Origin: a virus
Virus record (IMG/VR): IMGVR_UViG_3300028590_000062
Location: 1-34,262 of that record
Reading direction: 5' to 3' (one strand)
DNA: 34,262 nt
Shown here: positions 15,023 through 22,645 of the stretch, piece after piece
Layout of the letters: each line of letters begins with the position of its first letter
Numbering within the stretch: the first letter of the stretch is position 1
Made by a program: the position numbers and the translations under genes
The notes under the pieces: model-generated
What the model saw: the letters and a program-made list of their open reading frames with translations, nothing else
What the model was told of the DNA's origin: nothing
Databases searched by the model: none

Positions 15023-15676
15023 ATGGCACTGGACAATTACAGCGATCTTCAGGCCTCCGCTGTTGACTGGATGGAACGCGCTGGGCAGTCAGGCAGGGCT
15101 CCTGATTGGATCAAGCTTGCAGAGGCCAAGCTAAACCGTAAGCTCGGCGCCGTTGAGGTTGAGGCTACCTTGAGTAGCGTAGCATCGTCCCGCCTCATCG
15201 ATATTTCCTCGCTCTCCATGGTTGAGCCGATTGCGCTGTTCATCTCTCCTCCAAGCGAAGATGAGCGGGAAATCCAGCCACAGGCGAATGGCACTTATCC
15301 GCTTGCGGAAGTCACTGAGGCTCAACCGCGCATCTACTCTATTGTCGGGAGCGATATTCAGTTCGACCGCATCGTTGATCAGGTCTATCCCTTCCGTTTC
15401 GTCTATCGAGAGCGCTTTGCCCTGTCGGATAGTGTGCCGACCAATTGGCTGCTCACCAACCATCCTGACGTGTATCTGGCCGCAACCCTGATGTGGGGTG
15501 CAGGGTATAATCAGGACTGGCAGAATGGGCCTGTCTGGAAGGCGATGCTGGATGAAGCTATTCCGGAAATTCAGCACACCATTTCGAAGAACAAGCGCGG
15601 CATGCTTCGGGTTGATCGAGCCATTACGATGGTCAATCGGCGTTGGTTCTATGGCAATACGGACTGGATTCTCTGA
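15023..15676 (+). CDS. Head-tail adaptor protein (P22 gp4 / SU10 adaptor type)
   Basis: A 217-aa mainly helical protein. The start MALDNYSDLQASAVDWMER and the pair PTNWLLTNHPDVYLAATLMW are hallmarks of the podovirus adaptor family that binds under the portal and forms the platform for the tail. Size is somewhat larger than P22 gp4 (166 aa). Position after the head genes fits. The stop overlaps the HNH start (TGATG). Confidence 0.85.
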   Translation: MALDNYSDLQASAVDWMERAGQSGRAPDWIKLAEAKLNRKLGAVEVEATLSSVASSRLIDISSLSMVEPIALFISPPSEDEREIQPQANGTYPLAEVTEAQPRIYSIVGSDIQFDRIVDQVYPFRFVYRERFALSDSVPTNWLLTNHPDVYLAATLMWGAGYNQDWQNGPVWKAMLDEAIPEIQHTISKNKRGMLRVDRAITMVNRRWFYGNTDWIL

Positions 15677-16263
15677 TGGGCAAAGCACTCAACCTAGTAG
15701 GGCAGCGCTTTGGAAGCCTTGTGGTCATCAAGCTTGCGGAGACTGGGAAGCGAAGGAAGTGGCTTTGCAAGTGTGATTGTGGGGGCGAGAGTGCGCCAAC
15801 CACTGAAAATCTACGGTCTGGCAATAGCAAAGCTTGCGGCGGCTGTAGGCCCCCATCAAATTCGGGATTTAAACACGGCGCAAACCCTGCCGGTGCGCCA
15901 AGCCCTACATATAGATCGTGGTGCTCAATGAAGTATCGCGTGCGGCACAAACCTGAATATGCGGGCATTGATATAGACGCTACATGGCTTGTCGATTTTG
16001 CTGCATTCCTAGCGGATATGGGAGAGCGCCCGGCTGGCAAGACGATTGATCGGATTGACAATTCAAAGGGCTATTTCAAAGAAAATTGTCGATGGGCGAC
16101 GCCTGTCGAACAAACTCGAAATCGCCGCGTCACTAAATATTTCACTATAGGCGGTGAGACGCTTGCTGCCGGAGCGTGGGCAGAGAGATCAGGGCTCACA
16201 TATGGTGCCGCAATTCATCGCCTTGAAAAATATGGCTCGCTGAGTTTGCCACATGCAATTTAG
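15676..16263 (+). CDS. HNH-like homing endonuclease candidate
   Basis: A 195-aa protein with a zinc-ribbon region (WLCKCDCGGES and KACGGC, residues about 32-57) and a C-terminal nuclease-like motif TIDRIDNSKGYFKENCRWA followed by TPVEQTRNRR. That motif is typical of HNH/AP2-type phage endonucleases that spread by homing. It interrupts two tail genes and overlaps both, by 1 base upstream and 11 bases downstream. Codon use is more AT-rich than its neighbours. Activity cannot be judged from sequence. Confidence 0.75.
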   Translation: MGKALNLVGQRFGSLVVIKLAETGKRRKWLCKCDCGGESAPTTENLRSGNSKACGGCRPPSNSGFKHGANPAGAPSPTYRSWCSMKYRVRHKPEYAGIDIDATWLVDFAAFLADMGERPAGKTIDRIDNSKGYFKENCRWATPVEQTRNRRVTKYFTIGGETLAAGAWAERSGLTYGAAIHRLEKYGSLSLPHAI

Positions 16264-17707
16264 TTTTGGACCTTTCGCCCCAGATAGAGGGGTAATGACC
16301 CCCGGCATCCTCCGGACGGCTAACAACGTCCTGCCGATCCCTGATGGCTATGGACCAGCCCCGACTATGGTCCTGCCGGGTGGTGGCGATGCCCTGCCTG
16401 ATGCTCCGAGAGGGATGGTCACTGCCGTCAAGCGCGATGGCACAACGCAGGTCTTTGCCTTCACCTCGTCAGCCCTCTATTCCCTCGCAGCGGATTATAC
16501 GTTCCTTGAACTGGAAACGGGCTACACCTGCACTCCGGGCGACGATTGGTCGGCTGTCCAGTTCGGTGATTACCTGCTCTATACCAACACCACGGATGGG
16601 CTATGGGCCTACAATATCGAGTTGGGTGGTGCTGCTACCTATATCGCAGACGCGGGCGACCCTCGGCAGCTATTCGTCAATGCCAACATGGTCTTCGCTC
16701 TCGACTGTAAGGACAATTCGGGCAATCGGAATAACCGCCTGATCCGTAATTCAGACTTCAACGATCACACCGACTGGAAGAATGGCTCTTCCGATCAGCA
16801 GCCCCTTGAGAGCGGCGCGGAGTTGATTGCCGGGGTTCGCCTCAAGAACGGCGCGGCTATCGTCTTCCAGCGCGAAAGCATGCGCATGATCCAGTTCGGG
16901 AATGCCGGTGGTGGTGCTCTATACTCGCTTCAGGAGATCGCTGACGGGCGTGGCTCAGTTGGAGCCCGTTCGGTCATTGGCTTTGACGGCGTGGTCTACT
17001 CGCTTTCGACAAACGGGTTCTGGCAGTTCTCGTCTGGTGGTCTCGTTCCCATCGGTGACGGCTTCATTGACAAGACGTGGCTGAACCAAATCCCGGCGCT
17101 GGAACTAAAGGACGTTCAGGCCTCTATCGATCCATTCCGCAAGATCGTGCTTTGGCTCCATCCTGCGTCTGACGTGGTGCTTGGTTACAATTGGGCGCCG
17201 AGTGTGACTAATCGCTGGTTCACATGGACAAGTACGGCAACATACCTGACTCGTTTGGCTACTGCTGGTTATACGTGGGACGCGGCTGGCGCTATCTGGG
17301 CCACATGGGATGATATGCCCGAAATCGCCTTCGATGATCGTTTTTGGCAGGGCGGCGAGCAGTTCCTTGGCGCTCTCGACAATAACTACATGCTCAACAC
17401 CTATTCCGGTCCGAACGCAGCAGCGACGATCCGTACTTCAATTCAGCCAAGCCCCGTTTCAGGGATGATTACGTGGGCAACGAGTATGGATGATTGCCCG
17501 ACCTCGACACTGACGCTTGGTGTATCGGATAGCCTGTCAGATGCCATTACGCAGAAGAGCCCTGAGAGCAAGGTAGCGTCTGGACGTACTCCTTTGAGAG
17601 GGCGCGGCAAGAACATCGACTTCGAATGGAATGCGCCAGCCGGTGCTACTTGGTCCTATGCGTTCGGCGTTGACATGATCGTCGCAGCTACCGGAGGTCC
17701 GCGATGA
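16253..17707 (+). CDS. Packaged DNA stabilisation protein (P22 gp10-like)
   Basis: A 484-aa beta-rich protein starting at ATG 16253. It fits the podovirus tail hub family related to P22 gp10 (472 aa): N-terminal FGPFAPDRGVM then NNVLPIPDGY, several blade-like segments (VQFGDYLLYTNTTDGLWAY, SVIGFDGVVYSLSTNGFWQF), and length. gp10 seals the tail channel after DNA packaging. The HNH gene between it and the adaptor gene interrupts a conserved gene order. Confidence 0.8.
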   Translation: MQFSFGPFAPDRGVMTPGILRTANNVLPIPDGYGPAPTMVLPGGGDALPDAPRGMVTAVKRDGTTQVFAFTSSALYSLAADYTFLELETGYTCTPGDDWSAVQFGDYLLYTNTTDGLWAYNIELGGAATYIADAGDPRQLFVNANMVFALDCKDNSGNRNNRLIRNSDFNDHTDWKNGSSDQQPLESGAELIAGVRLKNGAAIVFQRESMRMIQFGNAGGGALYSLQEIADGRGSVGARSVIGFDGVVYSLSTNGFWQFSSGGLVPIGDGFIDKTWLNQIPALELKDVQASIDPFRKIVLWLHPASDVVLGYNWAPSVTNRWFTWTSTATYLTRLATAGYTWDAAGAIWATWDDMPEIAFDDRFWQGGEQFLGALDNNYMLNTYSGPNAAATIRTSIQPSPVSGMITWATSMDDCPTSTLTLGVSDSLSDAITQKSPESKVASGRTPLRGRGKNIDFEWNAPAGATWSYAFGVDMIVAATGGPR

Positions 17708-17797
17708 CGTATACCGTCCAAGGCGGTAATCTCCAGACCCGCTACACCTAGCTCAGTCACAACCATTCTGGACGCATCGCAGTCAGGCGCTATCGTC
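17704..17797 (+). other. Out-of-phase 5' part of the frameshifted gene
   Basis: ATG 17704 overlaps the previous stop (ATGA) like its neighbours, but the frame ends after 15 codons at TAG 17749-17751 (MTYTVQGGNLQTRYT). Frame 2 is open from 17708 and reads SSVTTILDASQSGAIVVAIY before joining the next ORF. Removing one base near 17749 gives one continuous 114-aa protein. This region is therefore read as the missing start of the gene annotated from 17798. Confidence 0.6.
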
Positions 17798-18049
17798 GTG
17801 GCTATCTATGCTTGCGAGATTGCAGGCGCCACGCCAACGCTATCGATTGATCGCTATGATGGGACCACGGCGACATACGTGCGGCCAACCAAGGCGCTGA
17901 CTGCCTTGCAGGAGATTGAGAAGAACGTCCTGCTCGTCATGAAGACAGGCGAACTGCTCCGCGCAACGGCGAGTGCTGGTAATCAGGTCGATATCATCGT
18001 GACGTATATTCCTGGCGATAAGACGGCCAAGGGCGGCGCGTTCTCATGA
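17798..18049 (+). CDS. Small virion-module protein, probably frameshifted at its start
   Basis: The open frame begins at GTG 17798 (83 aa) but has no good ribosome binding site, and the coding-like reading extends upstream in the same frame to about 17750. A one-base indel relative to the ATG at 17704 explains both facts; see the preceding entry. The intact protein would be about 114 aa, with a beta-rich centre (TLSIDRYDGTTATYVRP) and a helix (ALQEIEKNVLLVMK). No family is recognised. A sequencing error is as likely as a mutation or a recoding event. Confidence 0.6.
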   Translation: MAIYACEIAGATPTLSIDRYDGTTATYVRPTKALTALQEIEKNVLLVMKTGELLRATASAGNQVDIIVTYIPGDKTAKGGAFS

Positions 18050-18468
18050 TCCTCAAGCCCATCCCCATTGACCGGATCACAAGCGAATGGGACAGCCTAA
18101 CTGCCTCACTTTATCCGGCATTGCGGCAAGACCCAACCTTCAACGTCCAAAGCCTCTATGACCGCCTGATGATCGGATATGCATGGATTATCGAGGCTAC
18201 GGAAGGCGCTGAGGGCTATTGGGTCATTTCCCTAGATATGGATGGGGACGACCTCGTTGCGTGGACTACAGCCCTCGTAGGGCGGATTGAAGGCGGTCCA
18301 AAGCAGAGACTTAAGGCAATGCGCGAGGGCGTCGAGTACATCGAAGGCATTTTGCGGAAAGCCGGGGTAGCTGCACATAGGATTTGTGGCAGACAGGGGT
18401 GGAGTATGATATTACCACACTACCTGCCCTATGACGGTGCGAAAAACGGAATTGAACGGAGGCTCTGA
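18046..18468 (+). CDS. GNAT-fold-like internal virion protein (T7 gp13-type)
   Basis: A 140-aa protein overlapping its neighbours by ATGA (18046) and TGATG (18468). The end (GILRKAGVAAHRICGRQGW then SMILPHYLPYDG) recalls T7 gp13-type proteins, and the pattern of strands and helices suggests a GNAT fold without a clear acetyl-CoA loop. It sits before the ejection proteins. The relationship is from recall and may be wrong; a plain hypothetical call is safe. Confidence 0.55.
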   Translation: MILKPIPIDRITSEWDSLTASLYPALRQDPTFNVQSLYDRLMIGYAWIIEATEGAEGYWVISLDMDGDDLVAWTTALVGRIEGGPKQRLKAMREGVEYIEGILRKAGVAAHRICGRQGWSMILPHYLPYDGAKNGIERRL

Positions 18469-19172
18469 TGGGCGGCACAACGACTAACACCACCTCTAGC
18501 GCCCCGTCCAATCCGGGCATGCAGGCAGCGGCCTCTACTATCGGAAACCTGCTCAATACGCAGACGAATGCCGGGGTGAACCCATATACTGGAAGCCTCG
18601 CTCCTGACCTTTCCAGCGCGACCATGGCGGGCGTCAATAGCCTCACGGGCAATCCGAACAATGCAGCATACGGCGCTGGAATTACGAACGCTATCAATCA
18701 GCAAGCGGACATTGCAGCGGGTAACTTCGGGGCTGACCCAACGCGAACGCGGCTGATTGATGATGTTTCCACCAATACGAATGCCATCCTTCAGGGCTCG
18801 GGGCGCTTCGGCTCTGGTTCGCATGAAGATGCTTTGATCAATGATGTTGGCGGGGCACTCGCTCAGTACGATTACGGACGTCAACAGCAGGCCATTCAGA
18901 ATCTTCCCGGACTTTATCAGGCAAGCATGCTCCCCGCCTCTGCACAGCTTCAGGGCGGTCAAATCCTCGATGCTCAGGCATTGGCAAAGGCTCAGGAAGC
19001 AGAGCGCCTGTTCGACGCGACGGCAAACCGGGGCTGGAATACGCTCCAAAGGGCTGGGTCAATTTTCAGCGGCACTGCTCCGGCTAGTGGCACAACCACG
19101 ACGCAGACGACAAGTCAACCATGGTGGAGTGCGCCCCTCGGTATCGCGTCTGGTATCGCAAGTTTCCTGTGA
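18468..19172 (+). CDS. Ejection-type protein (short)
   Basis: A 234-aa protein, low-complexity and rich in Gly, Ala, Asn and Gln. It starts MGGTTTNTTSSAPSNPG and ends with a hydrophobic segment APLGIASGIASFL. Gly/Ala/Gln-rich proteins of this size stand just downstream of the tail hub in P22-like phages (gp7, gp16, gp20) and are delivered into the host with the DNA. No enzymatic motif is visible. A ribosome binding site ACGGAGG precedes ATG 18468. Confidence 0.65.
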   Translation: MGGTTTNTTSSAPSNPGMQAAASTIGNLLNTQTNAGVNPYTGSLAPDLSSATMAGVNSLTGNPNNAAYGAGITNAINQQADIAAGNFGADPTRTRLIDDVSTNTNAILQGSGRFGSGSHEDALINDVGGALAQYDYGRQQQAIQNLPGLYQASMLPASAQLQGGQILDAQALAKAQEAERLFDATANRGWNTLQRAGSIFSGTAPASGTTTTQTTSQPWWSAPLGIASGIASFL

Positions 19173-19179
19173 GGCATAA

Positions 19180-20256
19180 ATGGCAACTCCGTTTCCCCAA
19201 AGCCGTGGTTTCCTCCCCTTCGATAACCCCGTCAGTCAGTGGGTAGAGCCGCGCCGCAATGCGTTGATGGGGCTTAGCGCGGGCTTCCTGTCGGGCGATC
19301 CCTCGCGAGCCTTCAGCGGCGCCATGCAAGGGGCTCAGCTTGATCAGCAGTACATGCAGGATCAGCAGGCATTTGCCCAACAGGCCGAAGAAACGAACGC
19401 CACCAAGGAATGGCTTCGTCAGCGAGGCCGCGAAGACCTTATCCCGCTCGTGGATGCAGGGCAGGGCACATTCGCGCTTCAGGAAGCAACTAAGGTTGCC
19501 GATCCCGGTGCTGGCCTAATGAGTGTTGGCGGAAGCCTCTACAACCCCGCTGATGGCTCTTGGATTACGCCCCCTGCCGGTTCTGGTAATGATCCCCGAG
19601 TTAGCCTTAGCGGACAGTGGGGATTTGACGAAACCACGCAGCAGCCGGTTTACCTTCAGCCTTCAGATAGTGGTGCGATGGTTCAGGCAACTACCCCTCC
19701 AGGTGTTCGCCTCCTCGGCCCATATGACTTGAACGCAGAGCGGGCGGCAGGCTCTACTTTCGGCAAGGGAACGGGTAGTGCTCAGTTTGACCTTCCCGCA
19801 GCCGCTCTGACCACCCAGCAGACGCTGCAAGCCATCCAGTCGGTGCGCGATCAGTCGAAGGGCATGGAAGAGCAGTTCGGAAACATCCTGGGTGTTCCCC
19901 AGCAGATGCTTCCGACAATGCCGCAGTCTGAGCGCGCCAATTTCCAGATTGAGACTAATCGCCTGATTAATCGCACCTTCCTTGAGGCGCGTGAAGTGCT
20001 TCGTGGCGGGGGACAGATTACCGACTTTGAAAGCCGCAAGGCAGAAGGCGCTATTTCGAACCTTGAAGAGGCAATGGCCAGAGGTGACAAGGCGCTGTTT
20101 GAAAAGTCGCTTACGGAGCTTGAGCAGGCGGTGTCCGATGGCTACGCCAAGCTTCAGGCGCAGGCTGGTGCCATCGGTGGATACGGCCAAGCACCTCGTC
20201 CCCAGCAGAATAGCGGCACTACCTCTAGCGGCGTTCCTTGGAGCATTGGGCAGTAA
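19180..20256 (+). CDS. Ejection-type protein
   Basis: A 358-aa protein. The N-terminal half is Gly/Gln/Asp-rich (SGDPSRAFSGAMQGAQLDQQ); the C-terminal half is a helical domain (about residues 200-330, e.g. RTFLEAREVLRGGGQITDFE, a pattern typical of phage DNA-transfer or internal virion proteins). The C-terminus carries GYGQAPRPQQ and ends PWSIGQ. A related APRPQQ motif occurs in the cell-wall hydrolase at 22646-24142. It probably enters the cell at infection; this is inferred from position and composition. Confidence 0.65.
   Translation: MATPFPQSRGFLPFDNPVSQWVEPRRNALMGLSAGFLSGDPSRAFSGAMQGAQLDQQYMQDQQAFAQQAEETNATKEWLRQRGREDLIPLVDAGQGTFALQEATKVADPGAGLMSVGGSLYNPADGSWITPPAGSGNDPRVSLSGQWGFDETTQQPVYLQPSDSGAMVQATTPPGVRLLGPYDLNAERAAGSTFGKGTGSAQFDLPAAALTTQQTLQAIQSVRDQSKGMEEQFGNILGVPQQMLPTMPQSERANFQIETNRLINRTFLEAREVLRGGGQITDFESRKAEGAISNLEEAMARGDKALFEKSLTELEQAVSDGYAKLQAQAGAIGGYGQAPRPQQNSGTTSSGVPWSIGQ
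20194..20208 (+). repeat. 15-bp repeat, copy 1
   Basis: CCTCGTCCCCAGCAG at 20194-20208 recurs exactly at 23975-23989. Both copies encode part of the peptide APRPQQ near the ends of two virion proteins. Confidence 0.6.
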
Positions 20257-22410
20257 ATGGCAAAACTCACAATCGGCAATCAGACTGTAACGGTTGGCGA
20301 TGAGTTTCTTCGCATGTCCCCCGAACAGCAGCAGGCAACGGTGGACGAGATTGCTGCCAGCATTGGCGTGTCCGCTCCTCAAGAAGACCCGCTAGCCGCT
20401 GCCTCTCGCATGAGCCAGTTCGGTCCTGGTACTGACACTGCCGCCCCTGCGCTTCCCGTTCAGCAGCCGGGGCGCCCTGATATTCTCGGCTCCACAGCAG
20501 CAACGCTTGGTGGCATCGTCAATTCGATCCCGATTCTTGGCCCTATGTCCCAAGCCGTGTCGGATAATCTGGTTGGTGTTGGTGCACAGCTAACGGGCGG
20601 AGACTATGAAGAGGCCCGCAACGCAGCAATCAAGCGTCGTCAGGAACTCGCCGCAGCCAACCCCATCGCAAACATCGCTGGCAATGTCGGCGGTGCAATC
20701 GGTTCATTCGGGGCACTAGGAGCCACACAGCAGGGCGCACAGGCCCTTGGCATGACTGGCCCCACAGTTCAGCGCATCGTCAATTCGGGTCTCTCTACGC
20801 TAGGCCTGACGACTGCGGACAATATGGTGCGCGGGCAGGCTCCAACGGAGGCGCTTGGTAACGCTGTGCTGCCCACGGGCATTGCAGCCGCTATCCCTGC
20901 CGTTGGTGCTGGAACTCGTGCTGTAGCGCAGGCGGTTGGCGAGCGCGTTGCACCAATCATGCAATCTGTCACGGACCCCGTGTCCGAGGCTGCTAGACGT
21001 GTAGGGGTGGCAGTGACCCGAGATGTGGCAGCGAATCCCCAAGCTGTCATGAGTGCCGCTGATGAGGCTGTAGCGCGTCAATCTGGCCTGCCTCTTGTGA
21101 ACATCGATAGGGGCGGCGAAACGACCCGCGCCCTTGCTCGTTCCGTAGCCAATCAGTCGCCGGAAGCCCGCGCCGCTATTCAGCGAACGGTTGAGGATCG
21201 GTTTACCACTCAGGCCCCCCGAGCCATCGACTTTATAAAGCGCCTTGTTGGCGGGAATGTCGATGACATTGCATTCCAGTCAGGACTACAGCAGGCGGCG
21301 CGGCGGGCGAATGATCCGGCCTATAAAGCCGCTTATAATGCACCGCAGGCTCGTGCTGTGTGGACGCCTGAGATTCGGAACCTCATGCAGGCCGATCCAT
21401 TCCGTACCGCTATCCAGCAGGCAGAGAGCACGGCTAAGAACGCAGCGGCGGTAACAGGTGGTAAATCTGTTATCAATCCATTTGTGTTCCTGGATGATGG
21501 CTCTGTAACCCTGCGCACCATGCCCGATGGTTCTCGCGCTCTTCCCAACCTGCAATTTTGGGACGTTGTGCAGCGTAACCTTCGCCGCCAATCCGAAGTG
21601 GCAGCGCGTCAGGGCGACAATCTCCTTGCAAGCCAGATTGGCGATATGCGCCGTCAACTCAACATGGCCCTCGATACCGCTGTGCCGCAGTTCCAGCAGG
21701 CCCGTCAGGGTGCGGCCATGTTCTTCGGAGCAGAGGATGCGCTAGATGCTGGTAAGGTATTTGCTAATCAGCCTCGCGCTATCCCGGAAGCACGGCAAGC
21801 CTACAATGCCTTCAACGAGGCAGAGAAGCAGGCTTTCGCCACCGGCTACGCATCGGAAATCATCGACAAGGTGAAGGCGGCTAGTGATCGGCGCAACATC
21901 ATCCAACAGATGTTCGGATCCCCAGCCGCTCGCGAGATGAATGAACTGGTCTTTGGTCGCGCCAAAGCTCAGCAGCTAGAAGCCTTTGTGAAGGTCGAAG
22001 CGCTGGCAGATCAGCTTCGCGGCGCTATGGGGAATTCGACAACCGCCCGGCAGCTTATGGAGCTTGGTATTGGTGGCGGTGCTGGCTTTGCCCTATCCGG
22101 TGATTGGATGGGCGCTCTGACTGGTGCGGCGCTCGCCAAGGGTGGCCGCTATCTAGGCGAGAAGGTTGACGCCAAGGTTATGCAGGAAGTTGCAAAGCTG
22201 TTGACAACTGACAACCCTCAAGCGCTTCAGAAGGCAGTTTACAACGCCTCTCTAAGCCCTAAGTGGATGGCGGCTCTTGACCAGCTTAGCGATATGCTTG
22301 CGCCTGTGTCGCGTGGCCTTGCTCAGCAGACCAGCGGCAATGAAGTGACTAACAATAACGCTCAGCCACTTCGCATCACCGTCAACGGCGCTGGATCATA
22401 CGGGAATTAA
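20257..22410 (+). CDS. Large ejection / internal virion protein
   Basis: A 717-aa protein starting right after the previous stop. The N-terminus has a short beta-rich module (LTIGNQTVTVGDEF) followed by an acidic stretch; long Ala-rich helices dominate residues 60-700. Hydrophobic Gly/Ala segments (ELGIGGGAGFALSGDWMGAL) could insert into membranes, as expected of a protein forming a trans-envelope channel. The C-terminus is PLRITVNGAGSYGN. Size and position match large P22-type or T7-type ejection proteins. No lytic or protease motif is seen. Confidence 0.65.
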   Translation: MAKLTIGNQTVTVGDEFLRMSPEQQQATVDEIAASIGVSAPQEDPLAAASRMSQFGPGTDTAAPALPVQQPGRPDILGSTAATLGGIVNSIPILGPMSQAVSDNLVGVGAQLTGGDYEEARNAAIKRRQELAAANPIANIAGNVGGAIGSFGALGATQQGAQALGMTGPTVQRIVNSGLSTLGLTTADNMVRGQAPTEALGNAVLPTGIAAAIPAVGAGTRAVAQAVGERVAPIMQSVTDPVSEAARRVGVAVTRDVAANPQAVMSAADEAVARQSGLPLVNIDRGGETTRALARSVANQSPEARAAIQRTVEDRFTTQAPRAIDFIKRLVGGNVDDIAFQSGLQQAARRANDPAYKAAYNAPQARAVWTPEIRNLMQADPFRTAIQQAESTAKNAAAVTGGKSVINPFVFLDDGSVTLRTMPDGSRALPNLQFWDVVQRNLRRQSEVAARQGDNLLASQIGDMRRQLNMALDTAVPQFQQARQGAAMFFGAEDALDAGKVFANQPRAIPEARQAYNAFNEAEKQAFATGYASEIIDKVKAASDRRNIIQQMFGSPAAREMNELVFGRAKAQQLEAFVKVEALADQLRGAMGNSTTARQLMELGIGGGAGFALSGDWMGALTGAALAKGGRYLGEKVDAKVMQEVAKLLTTDNPQALQKAVYNASLSPKWMAALDQLSDMLAPVSRGLAQQTSGNEVTNNNAQPLRITVNGAGSYGN

Positions 22411-22592
22411 GGAAGGGCTTTGAAGTACGCCATGAAGCCAAACGCAATGCCAAGAGCAATCACACCGATCCACCATTCCATGCCTCTACCGGCAATCTGC
22501 CAGTCTTTCGGCGGATGGTCCTTGATGGGCGTAGCACTATCGTATGGGTTCGGCCCGTGGTCACTCGGCAAGCGGATATGCAGTTTGGTCAT
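22407..22592 (-). CDS. Small membrane protein, antisense inside the late operon
   Basis: A 61-aa protein on the opposite strand. ATG 22592 has a good ribosome binding site (GAGGGAAG); a longer frame to 22646 has none. It begins MTKLHIRLPSDHGPNPYDS and has one C-terminal membrane segment (MEWWIGVIALGIAFGFMAYF). Its stop shares TTAA (22407-22410) with the stop of the ejection gene. The 235-base space it fills has no convincing + strand gene: the + ORF at 22420-22656 lacks a ribosome binding site. A promoter is not obvious. Confidence 0.65.
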   Translation of the reverse strand: MTKLHIRLPSDHGPNPYDSATPIKDHPPKDWQIAGRGMEWWIGVIALGIAFGFMAYFKALP

Positions 22593-22645
22593 TTCTTCCC
22601 TCATCCTTCGTAACCGGAATATCGCCCTAGCTTGGGAAAACGTCA

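Noticed and set aside
19663-20382. A 239-codon antisense frame across two ejection genes
   Set aside because: Overlaps the junction of two genes, composition is unnatural (many Arg, His, Leu), no start signal.
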